A DNA stretch of 64,000 bases from Euglena gracilis (lineage: Eukaryota > Euglenida > Euglenophyceae > Euglenales): assembly GCA_039621445.1 (NCBI GenBank), contig CP154954.1:43937847-44001846 (forward strand), read 5' to 3'. Each line of letters begins with the position of its first letter. The stretch's first letter is position 1. The translations under genes and the position numbers were made by a program. The notes under the pieces are model-generated. The model made no database searches. It saw only the letters and a list, made by a program, of their open reading frames with translations, and was not told where the DNA came from. Shown here one piece after another: positions 11,481-22,635 of the stretch.

Positions 11481-12124
11481 TTACGCTTAATCTTGATGTA
11501 GGGTGCCCTACCCAACACACTGGTGGTTCGTTTGACTTGTGCCAAATCTGAGGATCGGTATAAACAGAGGATGCGTGAACGAAAAATCAGTTGTGTTCGC
11601 AATGTACAAATATCAGTGGGCATCAGTGCGCCTTTGCCAGCCCCAGGAGGATTGGGAGGGGATCCCAAAATGCCCCATACTTCTCCAAGTTTTTGGTTAC
11701 AAAGCCTCTTGTAGGGGGTTAACAGAGTGTGGAATCTCAGCCCACCAAACCCAGGAAGCAAAAGCATTGCACCATAGGCATTACGGGTTTGGGCCTTGGA
11801 AAATTGGAATAATTGTATTAAAGCGTCAGCCACTTGGCCAGTGGTGGATTCAGGGGGGGGCACCCCCATTTCTTCCAAAATTACCCACAGAAGTGCAAAA
11901 GCACTCTGATAACCCTTTAAACTGGGGTTTTTCCCCAGGAAATCTTCAATGGTTTTAAACTGAATTTGTTTCCCCTCCAAAATTTGCCTGAGCAAATCAT
12001 GCAAAGCAGGGGCCACCTGGGGGGTGGCATTTGTTCCCCCCTGCAATTGGTGAACATACCCCTGTAGGGGGTGATTTTCAGGCAGGGGGTCCCTGATACT
12101 TTCATTTTTATTAATTGGGGCCAC
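11481..12124 (-). pseudogene. Tyrosine recombinase (YR), N-terminal part
   Basis: The minus frame begins MAPINKNESIRDPLPENHPL and continues through a helical N-terminal domain to LYRSSDLAQV, which fits the first catalytic Arg box of YRs (R-x-x-D-L). It is cut at YIKIKR by the LTR element, and the frame resumes at 5097. It lies directly downstream of the RT-RNase H gene, the usual position of YR in these elements. The few codons read into the LTR are not native. Confidence 0.8.
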
Positions 12125-12205
12125 CGTGTGGCTGAATCCCAGTGGGGGGTGACCATCAAAACTTTGGTCTGGGGATACATTTTCAACCTGGTAAAATTTT
12201 TTGAA

Positions 12206-13924
12206 TTATTGAACTGGGGGGTTTGCATAAAGATCCCCCATGTTGTCCAGTGGACATTGTAATGCATTTACCGCTGTAGATTCCCAATGGGGCCACCTGG
12301 CAACAAATTTGGGCAGTTTTTTGTTGCCTGGTGAGGCAAATAAATCTGTTTCCAGATTTATGAAATCTTTGAACTGCTGTCTGAGCCATTGAAAAAGTTG
12401 GGGGTCTAAAGAATAATCCCCCCTGTCCATTTCCCACCTGCTGATGGGGTCTGCTAGGCATTCCTTTGAAGGCACCCAGTTGACTTGGAGGTTTACTTGG
12501 TGCTCCATGCACCACTTGAAAAATGGTCTTAGCATTTGTTGAAGGGGTCCTTTCTGCCCCCACCTTTTGTTAGGTAAAAGTAAATTACCTGGTTGTCCAC
12601 TGAAAAGGAAACGGTTTCCCCAGGTTTGCTCAAACTTTTCACAGTGCTGATTGCTGCACTGAGCTCCTTTACATTGATGTGCAAAATGGAGTCTTTTCTC
12701 CAAAATTCCTGCACAATTTCTCCTGTGTGGATGTCTAGCCCCCCCCAGGAATGGGTGCTGCTGTCTGAGTGCAACATTCTGGTTGCATTTTGGGGGAAGG
12801 GTCTGCCCCCCCAGGTGTCCAGGAGAATTTTTATTTCCCTTGATTGGGCTTTGATTTCCTGGAAAATGGGGTGTTTTGAGTCCCAAGGGGCTGTGGACTT
12901 TGCCACGAAAAAAATTGCCAGGGTGTCTGTAAAAGCCCTTAAAAAGGGCAGGGCCATTAGGTTGCATCTTATTTGGCCCAAAATGGCAGCCAACTGCCTT
13001 TTTGGCATGTAATCTTTTTTCACGATTTTTCCCAGCTCCTTTTTTATGGTTTTGACTTTCAGGGGTGGCACCTGTAGCTTTCCTTCCTGGTAGTTCAGTT
13101 GAAAACCCAGATGGGTTACCACTTGTGTGGGCTGGAGGGTGGACTTTTTACATTGATTTTGAACCCAGAATACAGCAAATCTTTGACAACTCTGTTCAGG
13201 TGATTTTGCAAATGTGCTTTGGGTGGGGGCCACCAGCAAAATGTCGTCCAGGTAAATAAACACCTGGATGCCTCTTTTTCTCCACAGCTTTTCGAACGTT
13301 TTCGTCACTGACATGAAATTTGGGGCATTACATTTAGCCCAAAGCAGCCTGTTTGAAATTCCCAGGTCTGCCCCCCACCTGATGCCTTAAAAATGGCCTT
13401 ACGCCTGGACGTAATGGAATATGAAAATAGGCATCCTTTAGGTCTATTTTTGCTGCCCAGTGGCCTTTTTCCAAAACTGGAAAAATGTGCTGGATATGAT
13501 CCAGCTTGAAAGGTTTTACTTGAAACTGCTGATTTATTTCTCTGCAGTCGCTGATCATTCTCCACTTGGTTGTTCCTCCTTCTGGTTTTGAAATTAAAAA
13601 CCATGGGATCAAATGCTGGGTTTTTGAGTCCCAAACTCGTTTCACTGCCCCAGTTTTTTCGTAATCCAACAGGATTTTTTCTGCCTGGTTCAGGTCTAGG
13701 TTGGCTCTGGGTTTTGGGTGGGTGGACAATTTTGGGGGATTCACCCAGGGGGGTTGAATTCCATTTTCTATCAATTGACATGTTGCTGGGGGGTATTTTT
13801 TGTCCACCATTTTAGACTTTTCTGAAGTCTTTGGTACAGGGGGGTGTCTCCCCATTTTTCCTCCATGGAGTGTATTTTCCCAACTAGATGATTTTCTGGG
13901 TGCTGGGTGGGGGGTGTTGGACAT
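12206..13924 (-). pseudogene. DIRS reverse transcriptase-RNase H, frameshifted
   Basis: Reading down the minus strand, WRMISDCREINQQF and AKIDLKDAYFHIPL are RT motifs, followed in a shifted frame by FIYLDDILLVAP with the catalytic YLDD. RNase H then shows its acidic residues in HSDSSTHSWGGLD, NVKELSAAI and SVDNQ. In a further frame the C-terminus has VNWVPSKECLADPISRWEMD, then TDLFASPGNK and YANPP, the tail typical of DIRS RT-RH proteins (methylase-like region). At least two frame changes, near 13370 and 12600, break it. The start overlaps the gag end. Confidence 0.85.
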
Positions 13925-15085
13925 CGCACCCCTGGTGCCACTAGGGATTGAGTATTCTCTGAAGGTGGCTGGGGGGTGTGCATGCTCTGCTCACAGACTC
14001 TCTGATCCTCCACTTCGTCATTGGCGTTGCCGATTGACATACCATAGGGGCCCCATTTTGGGTCTCCCCCTTGTTTTGGTTTGCCCCTGCCATGGGCATT
14101 GACAAAGAATTTTGAGGGGGGGGTTGCCCCCTTGTCCTCCACTGCCCCTGTGGGAGCATCCTCCTGGGGCTGCCACCGTACATTGAAACCCCCTGCTGGG
14201 GGACAGCCTTTTAGCTTCTGGGGGTTCTCCCCTTCTGATAATTGATGGCCCCAGTGGCCTTGAATTTGTCGTTGTTGAGGATGGTGTTGGGCCCAATGGC
14301 CTTGATAAGAATGACAATGGCCCCAGTGGCCTTGATGATAATTCTGGCCCCGCTGGCCTTCTTGATGTCCCCATTGACTTCTCTTTGATCTTGGGCGCCA
14401 TGCCCATTGAAAATCTTGGGAGGCCTCTGGGGGCCAATCCTTTTCCCCTGATTGGGTTTGTGATGAATAAATGGTTGGGGGGGTTGTGGACCTGTCCTGC
14501 CCCTGCCACTGGGCATCTGTTTGTGGAATCGGCCACCCTGGCCTTGGTATTGTTGGCCACCCTGGCCTTCCATCGGCCGCCATGGCCATTGCTGTTGTGG
14601 CCGCCATGGCCCAGTTTGCTGTTCTGGCCGCCATGGCCCAGCTTGAACAAGGGATTGGTGTAACTGGCATAATGTTGGCCCCAATGGCCCTGGCGCCAAT
14701 GGCCGTAGTGGCCTGCTGGTTGTTGCTTCTGCCCCTTTCGGGGTCTTCTGACCACTGTCTGCCAGGGTCCGTGGCCATCGCTTTCGGACTCCCAAGACAG
14801 AGGAAGGGGGAGGAAGGGACCAAGAGGGCGAAGCACAAGAAGATGGTGAGGTCCTGCTTTCTTTTGTTGCCGGCAAGGAAAGCAGGACCTCACCATCTCG
14901 CAGTGCGGAGCCCGAATGGTCTGGGGGGCTTGGGTTCTGTAAATTTCTGTGGGGGAAATTTCTTTTGGGGAAGGGGCAGCCACGGTTCGCCACAGTTGAC
15001 CCGCGTCGTCAGGTTGTCCAGCTGCTGCTGCTGCTCCCTCTTGAAGTTCTCCAGCGCTGTGCTTCTTTGAAGTTGCATCTGTCAT
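13771..15085 (-). pseudogene. DIRS gag-like ORF, Gly/His/Trp/Gln-rich
   Basis: The first ORF of the element opens at 15085 with MTDATSKKHSAGELQEG. It runs into low-complexity GHWG/GHGG repeats typical of nucleic-acid-binding Gag regions, then crosses frames to end at 13771. The C-terminal part (VCEQSMHTPQPPSENTQ onward) overlaps the start of RT. A 20-bp-arm hairpin module (14842-14897), also present near 4190 in the element's terminal region, sits in the coding frame as APHCEMVRSCFPCR. Assigned to gag by position and composition, not homology. Confidence 0.6.
14842..14897. repeat. Perfect hairpin, 20-bp arms
   Basis: Arms 14842-14861 and 14878-14897 are exact reverse complements around a 16-base loop. 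The arm (GATGGTGAGGTCCTGCTTTC) recurs at 4195-4214 in the right terminal region of the DIRS element. Confidence 0.9.
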
Positions 15086-15207
15086 TGAATTCTTTCGAAA
15101 AAGTCAACAACTTTTGATTTGAAGTTCTTCACGAGCGTGACTTTCTGGATAATTTGAATAGATTGATTGTCTTCTTCTTTTCTCAATTGGTGAGGTATTG
15201 GTGAGGT

Positions 15208-15310
15208 ACTAAGCGGGACCTCCTAACCCAGCGCACCCAAACAATCCAAACAACACTGCCGGCGAGCAAGGCATGGCCTCACAAGGGCAAAGTGCGGAGC
15301 CCGAGGTGTC
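15208..15310. repeat. DIRS inverted repeat, gag-side end
   Basis: Continuous here, but its complement is found as two separated blocks at the other end (4345-4423 and 4647-4682), overlapping by about a dozen bases. Confidence 0.85.
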
Positions 15311-16131
15311 GGCTGATTCCTAATTCTGCCCTTCGACCTCAAGGAGAAAGAATTTTACTTCAACGAGTACAAGCGAAATTATTTACGAGGAGTACTACGT
15401 TCACGAACTACAATCACTTTATCAACTGGTGGAGCGAACTTTTTTTTTCGGACCTTCAACTTCCTGGAGGAAGAATTCAGCTCTTCGAGTTCAACTGGAA
15501 TTATTTCCAGAAGCATTGCAAATACTAAGAAAGATCAATAACTGGACTTCCATGAAGAATGAATCTGAAAGCTAAGGAGAACCTCAAAGAATTGGGGAAA
15601 GGTATGTCCAACTTTCCCCCCAGGAATTTCAGACACAAAACCCCCAGGGGCAGCAAGCCAATGCCAAAAACAGGCCATGGTGGCCTATATGGGGAATCAA
15701 GAGGGACAGAGAAGAGACAAGAGAAGTCCTGGAGAGAAGGCCAATGGAGGCCATTGCTGCCAGCGTGGGTTCGGATCGCTGGTTCTGTGGCAGAACCAAA
15801 ATAGGGGCGAGGCATTTGTTCGGCCTGTACAGCAAGGAGAGGGGGGCGGTGGGGGGGCAGGGAAGGGAAAGGGGACGGCGGGGCCACTGAGGCCGGCTCC
15901 GGTGTCACTTGGACGGTCCACCCACCAGGGGGACGCGTCGAGGGCCGAAGCGCCTGCGCATCCCCCAGCGGGGCCGTGGCAAGGGGCGTGGCGCGGGATT
16001 GGTTCGGGAAGTGCATTGCGGAAGGGGGGGCAGAAGACAGGGGAGGCGGGGGTACAACAGGAACACGCCAGACGGGGGAGGACAAGGTGCAATGATGGAG
16101 CGCAGGGGGTGTGTGGGACGGGGCCAGCCAG
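15311..16131. other. No gene recognised between the DIRS end and the CEP19-like gene
   Basis: The first half is A-rich non-coding DNA, possibly element terminus. From 15840 it becomes G-rich with long uninterrupted frames that look like composition artefacts. Confidence 0.4.
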
Positions 16132-16253
16132 TCAGTCCTCCTCGTCGTCCCACCCCGACGCCTGGGTGGGGGACGGCACCTCCATGTCGACGCGGTACTG
16201 CCAGTTCGGGTCCCCCGGCTTGCCTCCAGGGGGTGGGCAGTGGGGGAGGGGGC
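16132..16253 (-). CDS. CEP19: CEP19-like terminal exon
   Basis: Reads GKPGDPNWQYRVDMEV, then a short linker and SGWDDEED with TGA at 16132-16134. The acceptor is weak (GGAG before GCAAG). Confidence 0.6.
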
Positions 16254-19155
16254 ACTGGCCGATGGGGAGGGCCGGGGGAACCGGGGGGACGTTGAACGTA
16301 GTGGAAACAATTGAGGCCAAAATGCCTGGAGGAAGGTGGGGGCCAGGGGTAGTGGGGTAAGGACCCTTGCTCCCTGGGCGATGCGCTTCTTCTCAAATTC
16401 GAGGTCCATCTTGGCTTTGACCGCCTTCAGCTGCTCCTCATCGATGGTGTTGAAGTCCCCTGCAGGGTCCTGTGACAAAATGACACCCCCCCCATGCATC
16501 GGTCAGGAAACAAATGCTCCACAGACCCCCCTTGTCCAACGACCACTAATGTTCATCTCCGACGGGGGGGGGGGCGCCAAAAACAGCAAACGTTCAGGGG
16601 GGAGGGGGCGTTGGACAGGGGACCCTGTGCCGGCAAAAAATTGGCCACAGCTGGGGCATGCGGCCATTTTGGGCTGCTTTTTTTTTTACCATTTTTGGCA
16701 TTGTTGGCCATTTTTGGCATTGTTGGCCATTTTTGGCCATTTTTTGGCCATTTAGGCGGCTTTCTTGGCTACTTTTCGTCATTTTTGACTGTGTTTGGCC
16801 ATTTGTTTTAATCAAACTTTTAGCGCGAAATGCACAAAAAAAAAACGTCGACCGTCAAAATGGTGCCAAAAAAATGTGACCAGCCCCTGGGACCAGGTCA
16901 GCTGGGTTCCCCACCCCCAAAAACCCCATTGTTGCAGGAACAGGCTTGTGCTTACCGACCGGGGGGGGGGGGTGCCATAGGGTGCCTGCTTGGGCTGGGG
17001 GCTTCCCCCCGGCCCGGGAACCCATTGGGGGTCAACGTTTCCCGAGCCCCCCCCCCCCTCATTGATGGGGTAAAGGCAAAGTCCGAGCCAAGAGGATGAA
17101 GGAAAATTGCCAGAGAAAAGGAGGACGGCGGTAAAGAAGTCTCGAAGCAGCTTGTAAGCACACCATCCCCCAAACTTGTCACCCCCGGACACTTGTGGGA
17201 CATGTATGGGACCTCCGCAAAGGGTCCAAGGGTCCACCAAAAGAAATTTGTCGAGCCCAAACCTTGTCCACCCCCCGAACTGTCCCTACCCAGGCCAGTG
17301 TTAGCCTGGGTATGGGAGAAGATCAGAGGGGGGGATGGTACCCGCGCCCCCCCCCCGGGCAATTGACGCCCCTGGTGGTCATTTGGATTAAATGTGATTT
17401 ACATGGATGGGCAATTGAAGCCCCCGGGCAATTGACGCCCCTGGGCAATTGTCACCCCACTCTGTGCCGGCCAGATTGTCACCCCGGGAAATTGTCACCC
17501 CCCTCCGTGCTGCCCAATTTGTCACGCGACAATTGCCCGGGGGGGGGGGGGGGGCGGTAATCAAAACCTTGTTTCATTCTCCTCGGTTGCAAAGAAAAGG
17601 GTCCTCGGTGCACCACTTGCAACAGAAAACGACCTGCCAGCAACATCACAATCTCGCACACTTACATCAATTTTAGTCATTTTAGAAAATTTGTGATCAT
17701 TTTTGGGGACATTGGCCTTTTTCTTGCCATTGTTGTGGGGCATTTTCAGCATTTTTAGCGGTAGTGCCAACAAATTTCAACAGAAAACTTCTGTGAAACA
17801 TACAAATGTAAAAAGCCAGATTAAACCACACAATTCTTCCTTCGCACACATAAAGATCGCACATGATCGGGGGGTCATCAATTGTTGCCCGTCAGTCGCC
17901 CGGTCGTTGGACAAGGGGGGCGGGAGGTAAATGCACACACACAAACACACACACACACACATGATGGCAAACTGAATGCAAACACCACACATGCCTCGCG
18001 CACACATGCACGCACACACGTGCACATGCACGCATGCACACCTGCGCATACCCACGCATACCTGCCCCCCCCCAGGCCATTGTCGCGCGACAAATTGGGC
18101 AGCACGGAGGGGGGTGACAATTTCCTGGGGTGACAATTTGGCCAGCACACAGGGGGGTGACAAGTGCCCAGGGGCGTCAATTGACCACCCATGTAATCCA
18201 CATTAACACCAAATGACCAAAATCACCATCTAAAACACAAGTGAACACGCAAAAATGCAGCTATGGTTGTGATATTGTGCAGAACATTTGGTATGTGAAA
18301 GTTCTCAGCACGTTGTAGCAAAATAGCAGATCAATCGAGTCGTGTCGGCGAAAAGAAGCTCACAGGCATCTTCTGTGGGGGGGGGGGGGGGACAAATTGG
18401 GCAGCACAGAGAGGGGTGACAATTGCCCGGGGGCGTCAATTGCCCGGCGGGTAAGACACAACCAAACGCCGCAACTAACCCACTTCAAGGGCAGTGCCCT
18501 GGCCGGCTTCATCCCCCTCCAGGGCGATGCCGCCCAGGCGGCCGCCCCCCTCTGCATCGTCGCTGTTGGCGGAGGCGCCGCGGGGCGGAGGGGCCGGTGG
18601 TTCCGCCCCACCGGGGCCTGAGCTTCCCTTTGGGGACAGAGAGGCCAGCGGGCACGGCGTACCGAGTGTGTCCCGGCCGCCTCCATGCATACGTGTAGGG
18701 TTTTGTATCTCAGGGAACTACGGCAGGCAATTTCCGTCCGGCTGTCATTTGGGGGAGTTGATGCTGCCCTGTGACGACCCTGAAAGAGACGAGTGCCATA
18801 TCCCGCTGGCAAGGTAGCCGCCTGCCCCCGCTAGACGATTGCTCCACAACGCATGGAGTCTATGCAACCAGGTTTGGGGGGAAGTGAATTGGGGAAAAGA
18901 GGAGGATTTCGTGACACACACACCCACCCACCCACCCACCCACCCAAGCACACCTTAGGCCCCCCGCCTCATTTCCCCGTTGCCACAGCCCAGGTGGCGC
19001 AGAAAACCCATCACAGCAGCGGCCCTCCTGGGTGGCATGTGCCGCTGCAAGACCTCCAGGAGGGGCACGAGTCGTTCCACCGTCAGCACGTCTGGGTGGA
19101 CCTTCACCAGCCGCTCCGCCAGCGCCCCGCAGCCGGTGGCGGGGGTCAAATGCCG
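16132..19155 (-). CDS. CEP19: CEP19-like centrosomal/ciliary protein, 3' part of gene
   Basis: Three spliced segments plus a terminal exon read as the C-terminal half of a CEP19-like protein, a small basal-body protein that recruits the RABL2 GTPase at the ciliary base. Visible hallmarks are a helical segment ALAERLVKVHPDVLTVERLV, the box DFNTIDEEQLKAVKAKMD, and GDPNWQYRVDMEV ending in SGWDDEED, which parallels the conserved CEP19 tail. The exon at 18484 joins that at 16469 in phase through GT-AG signals. An acidic, proline-rich linker not typical of animal CEP19 lies between. The N-terminal exons were not identified. Confidence 0.6.
16365..16469 (-). CDS. CEP19: CEP19-like exon with DEEQL box
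   Basis: Starts after TTTTGTCACAG and reads DPAGDFNTIDEEQLKAVKAK, then MDLEFEKKR. No GT donor fits the reading frame well; a GA donor at 16372 would join the terminal exon in phase. Confidence 0.6.
17340..17560 (-). repeat. Dispersed repeat, GTCAATTGCCCGG family (truncated, inverted)
   Basis: Tandem submotifs GGGCAATTG(A/T)C(G/A)CCCC, in inverted orientation relative to the copies at 18065 and 53040. It includes the ATTTACATGGATGGGCAATTG junction found in those copies. Confidence 0.65.
18065..18445 (+). repeat. Dispersed repeat, GTCAATTGCCCGG family (full copy)
   Basis: Two GTCAATTGCCCGG-rich ends bracket a unique core (18185-18370) with CACATTAACACCAAATGACC. The same arrangement is at 53040-53480. 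Confidence 0.75.
18484..18645 (-). CDS. CEP19-like gene, acidic/proline-rich linker exon
   Basis: GC-rich frame reading SSGPGGAEPPAPPPRGASAN, then an acidic run and GDEAGQGTALE before GTGGGT, a canonical donor. Phase 0 agrees with the acceptor at 16469. Predicted disordered. The upstream limit is uncertain. Confidence 0.5.
19036..19155 (-). CDS. CEP19-like helical exon
   Basis: Follows CTGCGGGCAG and reads RHLTPATGCGALAERLVKV, then an amphipathic helix with LLEVLQRHM. The pattern resembles the central helices of CEP19, but the assignment is tentative. Confidence 0.45.
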
Positions 19156-20044
19156 CTGCCCGCAGAGCCGGGTCTCGCCACACAACGGTTTTTAATTGTG
19201 TGTTGGTGTGTGGTGTGAGCTGCCCAGTGGGGGGGGGGGGTTGAGTGAATGAGTGAGTGAGTGAGGGTGTGGTGTGTGTGGGTGGGTGGGCAGGTGTGTT
19301 TGTGTGCGTGCGGGTTTGTGTTTGTGCATGTGTTTGCGCGCGTTACGGTGCCCCATGGTGGTGCGTGTGAGGGCGAGCGTTTTTTTTGAAAGAAACACAT
19401 TTATTTCCTCAAAAAAAAAAACGTGTCTTAAAACACCCTGTCAAAAAACGATGACCATCCAAGGGGGGCTGGGTAGCCCAGTTCAGTTCACTTTGGGGGC
19501 AGCATACGGCTGGTCTACGGCTGGCCAACGGTGTGACGGAAGCTGGTGTCAAGCAAATTTGAGTAGCAAATGCCTAATTTGGTGTCCGTTCCGAATTCCT
19601 GACTTTAGTGTGCCAATCCCTTTTTTGAGTGCAAATTCCTAATTTTGGGTGCAAAACACTGAATTTTGAGTGGTGATCCCTTACTATTTGATGAGTAATT
19701 TTGAGTGGGAAATTCCTAATTTGTGACAAGGCTCCTAATTTTGAGGAGCGAATGCCAAATATGGGTTGGCAAATGCCTATTGGGTGTAAAATCCTATTCT
19801 CGGGTAATTCTGTGAGGCAAATTCCTAATTTGGTGTGCAAAAATGCATTATTATTTGGGTGAAAATTGCTCAATTTCAGTGGCTAATACTAAATTTGGTG
19901 TGCAAATGCTTTATGTTGGGTACCAAGTCTTCAGATGAGAGCTGATGATTGACAAATTGGGGCAATGCAATAGTTTTTGAAAAAAAATTGCAGCAAGGTG
20001 AATCTTCTATACATCCCCCAAATGCCAAATGAGTGCTAAATGAG

Positions 20045-20185
20045 GTAAACCCCCCAAATAACCTGCCAGGGTGCCTGGCTATTGGAACCAACTTTTGGCC
20101 CTGCACCCCCCAGCCAGGTTATTTGGGCCCTTTTTTCAGCGCCATAAAGGAATTTTGCCTAAAAAGGGGGGTTCAAGCAGGCAAG
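20045..20185 (+). repeat. Dispersed repeat with AAATAACCTGCCAGG ends
   Basis: Shares TTGGAACCAACTTTTGGCCC and the segment GGGCCCTTTTTTCAGCGCC with 56945-57150. A weaker partial copy is at 21395-21480. Confidence 0.75.
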
Positions 20186-20215
20186 GACAGTCATCCCCAG
20201 TTTTTGGCCTCCCGT

Positions 20216-20266
20216 GGGGTCCGGTGGGATCCAGTGGGATCCGGTGGGATCCGGTGGGTTGCCTTG
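20216..20266. repeat. GGTGGGATCC 10-bp minisatellite, short block
   Basis: Five imperfect tandem copies of the decamer. Confidence 0.85.
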
Positions 20267-20589
20267 GGGGGGGGGGGGGCCGGGAAAAAAACACATGCAA
20301 CAAAGTGGTTTGCCCACAGATATTCTTGTTCAAACCATGCAGTAGGTGCACAGCACAACCAATGCATGGCCCCTGGGGTCAGAGCCTTGGCCTCTTTTTT
20401 TTTGTCCCACATGAGTCATCTGTTTGCTCAGTTTTATGGGCCCAGCCAGGTGCTCGGGACCTTTTGCCCCGTCGCCACATGGGATCACCATTACTGTACT
20501 CATTGCTCACCCTAGGGTCCTCGGTTTCATCCGGGGGGGGGGGGGACACCCGCAAAAGCGCCATTGATCACAAAATTGCAATAAAAATG

Positions 20590-21010
20590 CATTTTGAGTG
20601 AATTTGGTCATTTTTAGGTGTTTTTGTTCCAAATCACCTGGTTTTGCCACCAGATCTCGCCAAGTCTGTACCAATGGTCACCGAATCTGTGCAAGTGGCC
20701 ACAAAATGACCAAAAGTCACCAAAGAGGGGCAAAAAGTGGAAAAGAAGCAGTCCTAAAATGGACAAAAATGTGCAAAAACAGCCAGAAACAGCCAAAGAT
20801 AGGCATAAATGAAGCAAAAATGCATTCAAACAGCCAAAAGTGGTCTGAATCGCCAAAATGCAGTCCAAAGTGGCCAAAAGTGGCGAAAGGTGGTTCAAAA
20901 TGGCCAAAGGAGGCCAAAAATTGCTGATTTGCAGGCAACCAGACAAAAAAAGAATAGAAATAAACCACAGATGGGGTACTGGTGGAAACTTGTGAAAATT
21001 GCATATTCGG
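20590..21010 (+). repeat. Dispersed repeat shared with 44455-44840
   Basis: A tract of AAAAGTGGCC-type motifs, then GTTGCTGATTTGC-like, GAATAGAA and GGAAACTTGTGAAAATTGC segments in the same order in both copies. Confidence 0.75.
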
Positions 21011-21236
21011 AAATGATTCTTCCACGCAGTGCGCGGTGCGCCACGCGGTGCACGCGGTGCGGAAGCATCCCCAATGACCACCAAATATTTGCCATTGAAT
21101 AATTTCCTGCAACTTTTTTTGACCTGAAGGAGCTGGTCTTTTATAATAATTAAAAAAAAGGCAATCCATTGTTTGTGCATCCCTCTTTCAGCATGAGACT
21201 TCAGGGCCATAAATACAGAAGAATGGAAAAAAAAAT

Positions 21237-21382
21237 CTCCGGTGGGATCCAGTGGGATCCGGTGGGATCCGATGGGGTCCGGTGGGAACCCACTAGTCAA
21301 ATGGTCAAAAAAAACCCGGTGGGATCCGGTGGGATCCGGTGGGATCCGGTGGGATCCAGTGGGATCCGGTGGGATCCGGTGG
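21237..21382. repeat. GGTGGGATCC 10-bp minisatellite, long block
   Basis: About twelve tandem decamers (GGTGGGATCC with AGTGGGATCC and GATGGGGTCC variants), interrupted by about 30 bases at 21290-21320. Confidence 0.9.
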
Positions 21383-22064
21383 CTGTCCTTGCCTGGTTCC
21401 AAGTTACTGGAACCATCTTTTTTGCCCCTCCCCCCACCAAGTTATTCGGCCCCCGCCAGGAGCAAAGCTATTGGGGGGGAGGGGGGAGGTAGTGGGGGAA
21501 AATGGGGTGAAATTCCTAAAAAAAAAATCTCATTCAAAAATGAGAAGATTTAATGGCTTCCTTTGAATAAAACAGCATGGGAAATTTGGGTCCCCTTGTC
21601 AGGCAACATTGTTTTGTTTTGGAAAAACTCTGCCAACACCTGCAATTGTTTGAGCAGTAAAATAATTGACCATGCCTGAGTCGTGAGAGTAAATGACTCT
21701 CTTCTGGAATGAATTTTTTTTGCCGTCATTTGTTCGTTCATCGTCGTTTGAAATGTTAAGTCTGATGTCTGATGTCCAAGTCAAATGGAGTGCCATTGAT
21801 CCCTGCCGCCCTTGTGCCAACGGATGGTCAGAATATAATTAGGGCGTCGCTTCAGCCGGAACTAGCAGCCTTTTTCCTAGCGACGGTCTCAGCGCTGAAC
21901 GGGAATCCCTAAAATCCAATAGGTGTTGTGGGGGGATGCTTGAGGGAGTTATCCCCTCCAAACAAACACGGGGGGATCTTGAAAGCAAATTTTAAAAAAA
22001 TGCTCATTCTTGAAATTTCTTGAACTTTCTCCATATGGAAAATACCCAAACTTCATGCCTTACC

Positions 22065-22475
22065 CCCCCCCCCCTATGTCCAACGACCCCCCTATGTCCA
22101 ATGACCACCCCCCCCGGTTGGAGGACACCTTTTCGGAGGTTTGACCAAATTTTTGGTCCCGGCGCAAAGCGCCGGGACGAAAAATTTTGCCCAAAAATTG
22201 GCCCAAAATTTGGCCAAAATGCCATTTTTGACACTTTTTGGACAAGAATTTGTCAAAATTGCCCAAAATTTTCGGCGCGAAGCGCCGGAAGGGAAAATTG
22301 GGGCATTTTTGGGTGGGTAGGGACCCGGGTGCCCACCAACTTTTTTTTGACCCCATGTCCAACGACCACCCCCCCGGTCAGAGGACACCTTTTTGGTCAC
22401 TACCCTATGTCCAACGACCACCCCCCCGGTCGGAGGATAGAGGTTACTGGTCGTTGGACATAGGGGGGGGGGTAA
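22065..22475. repeat. GTCCAACGACC / GTTGGACATAG repeat cluster
   Basis: Several direct and inverted copies of CCCTATGTCCAACGACC with a CCGGTC(A/G)GAGGACACC block, enclosing two GGCGCGAAGCGCC-type hairpins (22160-22185, 22273-22290). Related copies are at 61192-61335, 53600-53700, 54960-55015 and 44880-44930. Confidence 0.75.
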
Positions 22476-22635
22476 CTTTTTTTTGCCCTTTGAGTGCCTT
22501 GAGTGCGGGAAAGGCTTTCTTGCCATTTTGGAACCAGGCAAGGAGAGGGGTGTCGGGACACCTACTGCCAACATTTAAATCTGCCTCGCCACCATACCCT
22601 TCCGAGGGGGAGAAACCCCCCCCCTTACCACCCAC

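Larger units (their letters stand above)
3885..15330 (-). mobile_element. DIRS-like tyrosine-recombinase retrotransposon, interrupted by an LTR element
   Basis: On the minus strand the order is gag-like ORF, reverse transcriptase plus RNase H, then a tyrosine recombinase, the gene set of DIRS/Ngaro/PAT retrotransposons, which use a recombinase rather than an integrase. Inverted repeats typical of DIRS flank it: 4345-4423 pairs with 15208-15286, and 4647-4682 pairs perfectly with 15275-15310. The two right-hand pieces are adjacent at the other end, reminiscent of a DIRS internal complementary region. The YR gene is split by an unrelated element at 5098-11480. RT has frameshifts, so this copy is probably dead. 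Outer limits are approximate. Confidence 0.85.
16500..18483. repeat. Intron filled with simple and dispersed repeats
   Basis: Contains a TTTTTGGCCA-type periodic tract (16660-16805), GTCAATTGCCCGG-family copies at 17340-17560 and 18065-18440, and a CA/GC-rich microsatellite at 17935-18060. Confidence 0.6.
19160..22635. other. No gene seen; repeat-rich intron or intergenic DNA
   Basis: Includes a GT-rich tract (19240-19370), a decayed region of CAAATTCCTAATTT motifs (19550-19900), the family at 20045-20185, two GGTGGGATCC minisatellites, a GGCCAAAA-type periodic tract (20620-20930) and GTTGGACATAG repeats (22070-22470). No exon-like frame was found. Confidence 0.55.

Noticed and set aside
15525-16499. 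A single 324-codon minus-strand gene
   Set aside because: Only its first about 35 codons look like an exon (the CEP19 DEEQL box). The rest is G-rich DNA open in many frames and overlaps the true terminal exon in another frame.
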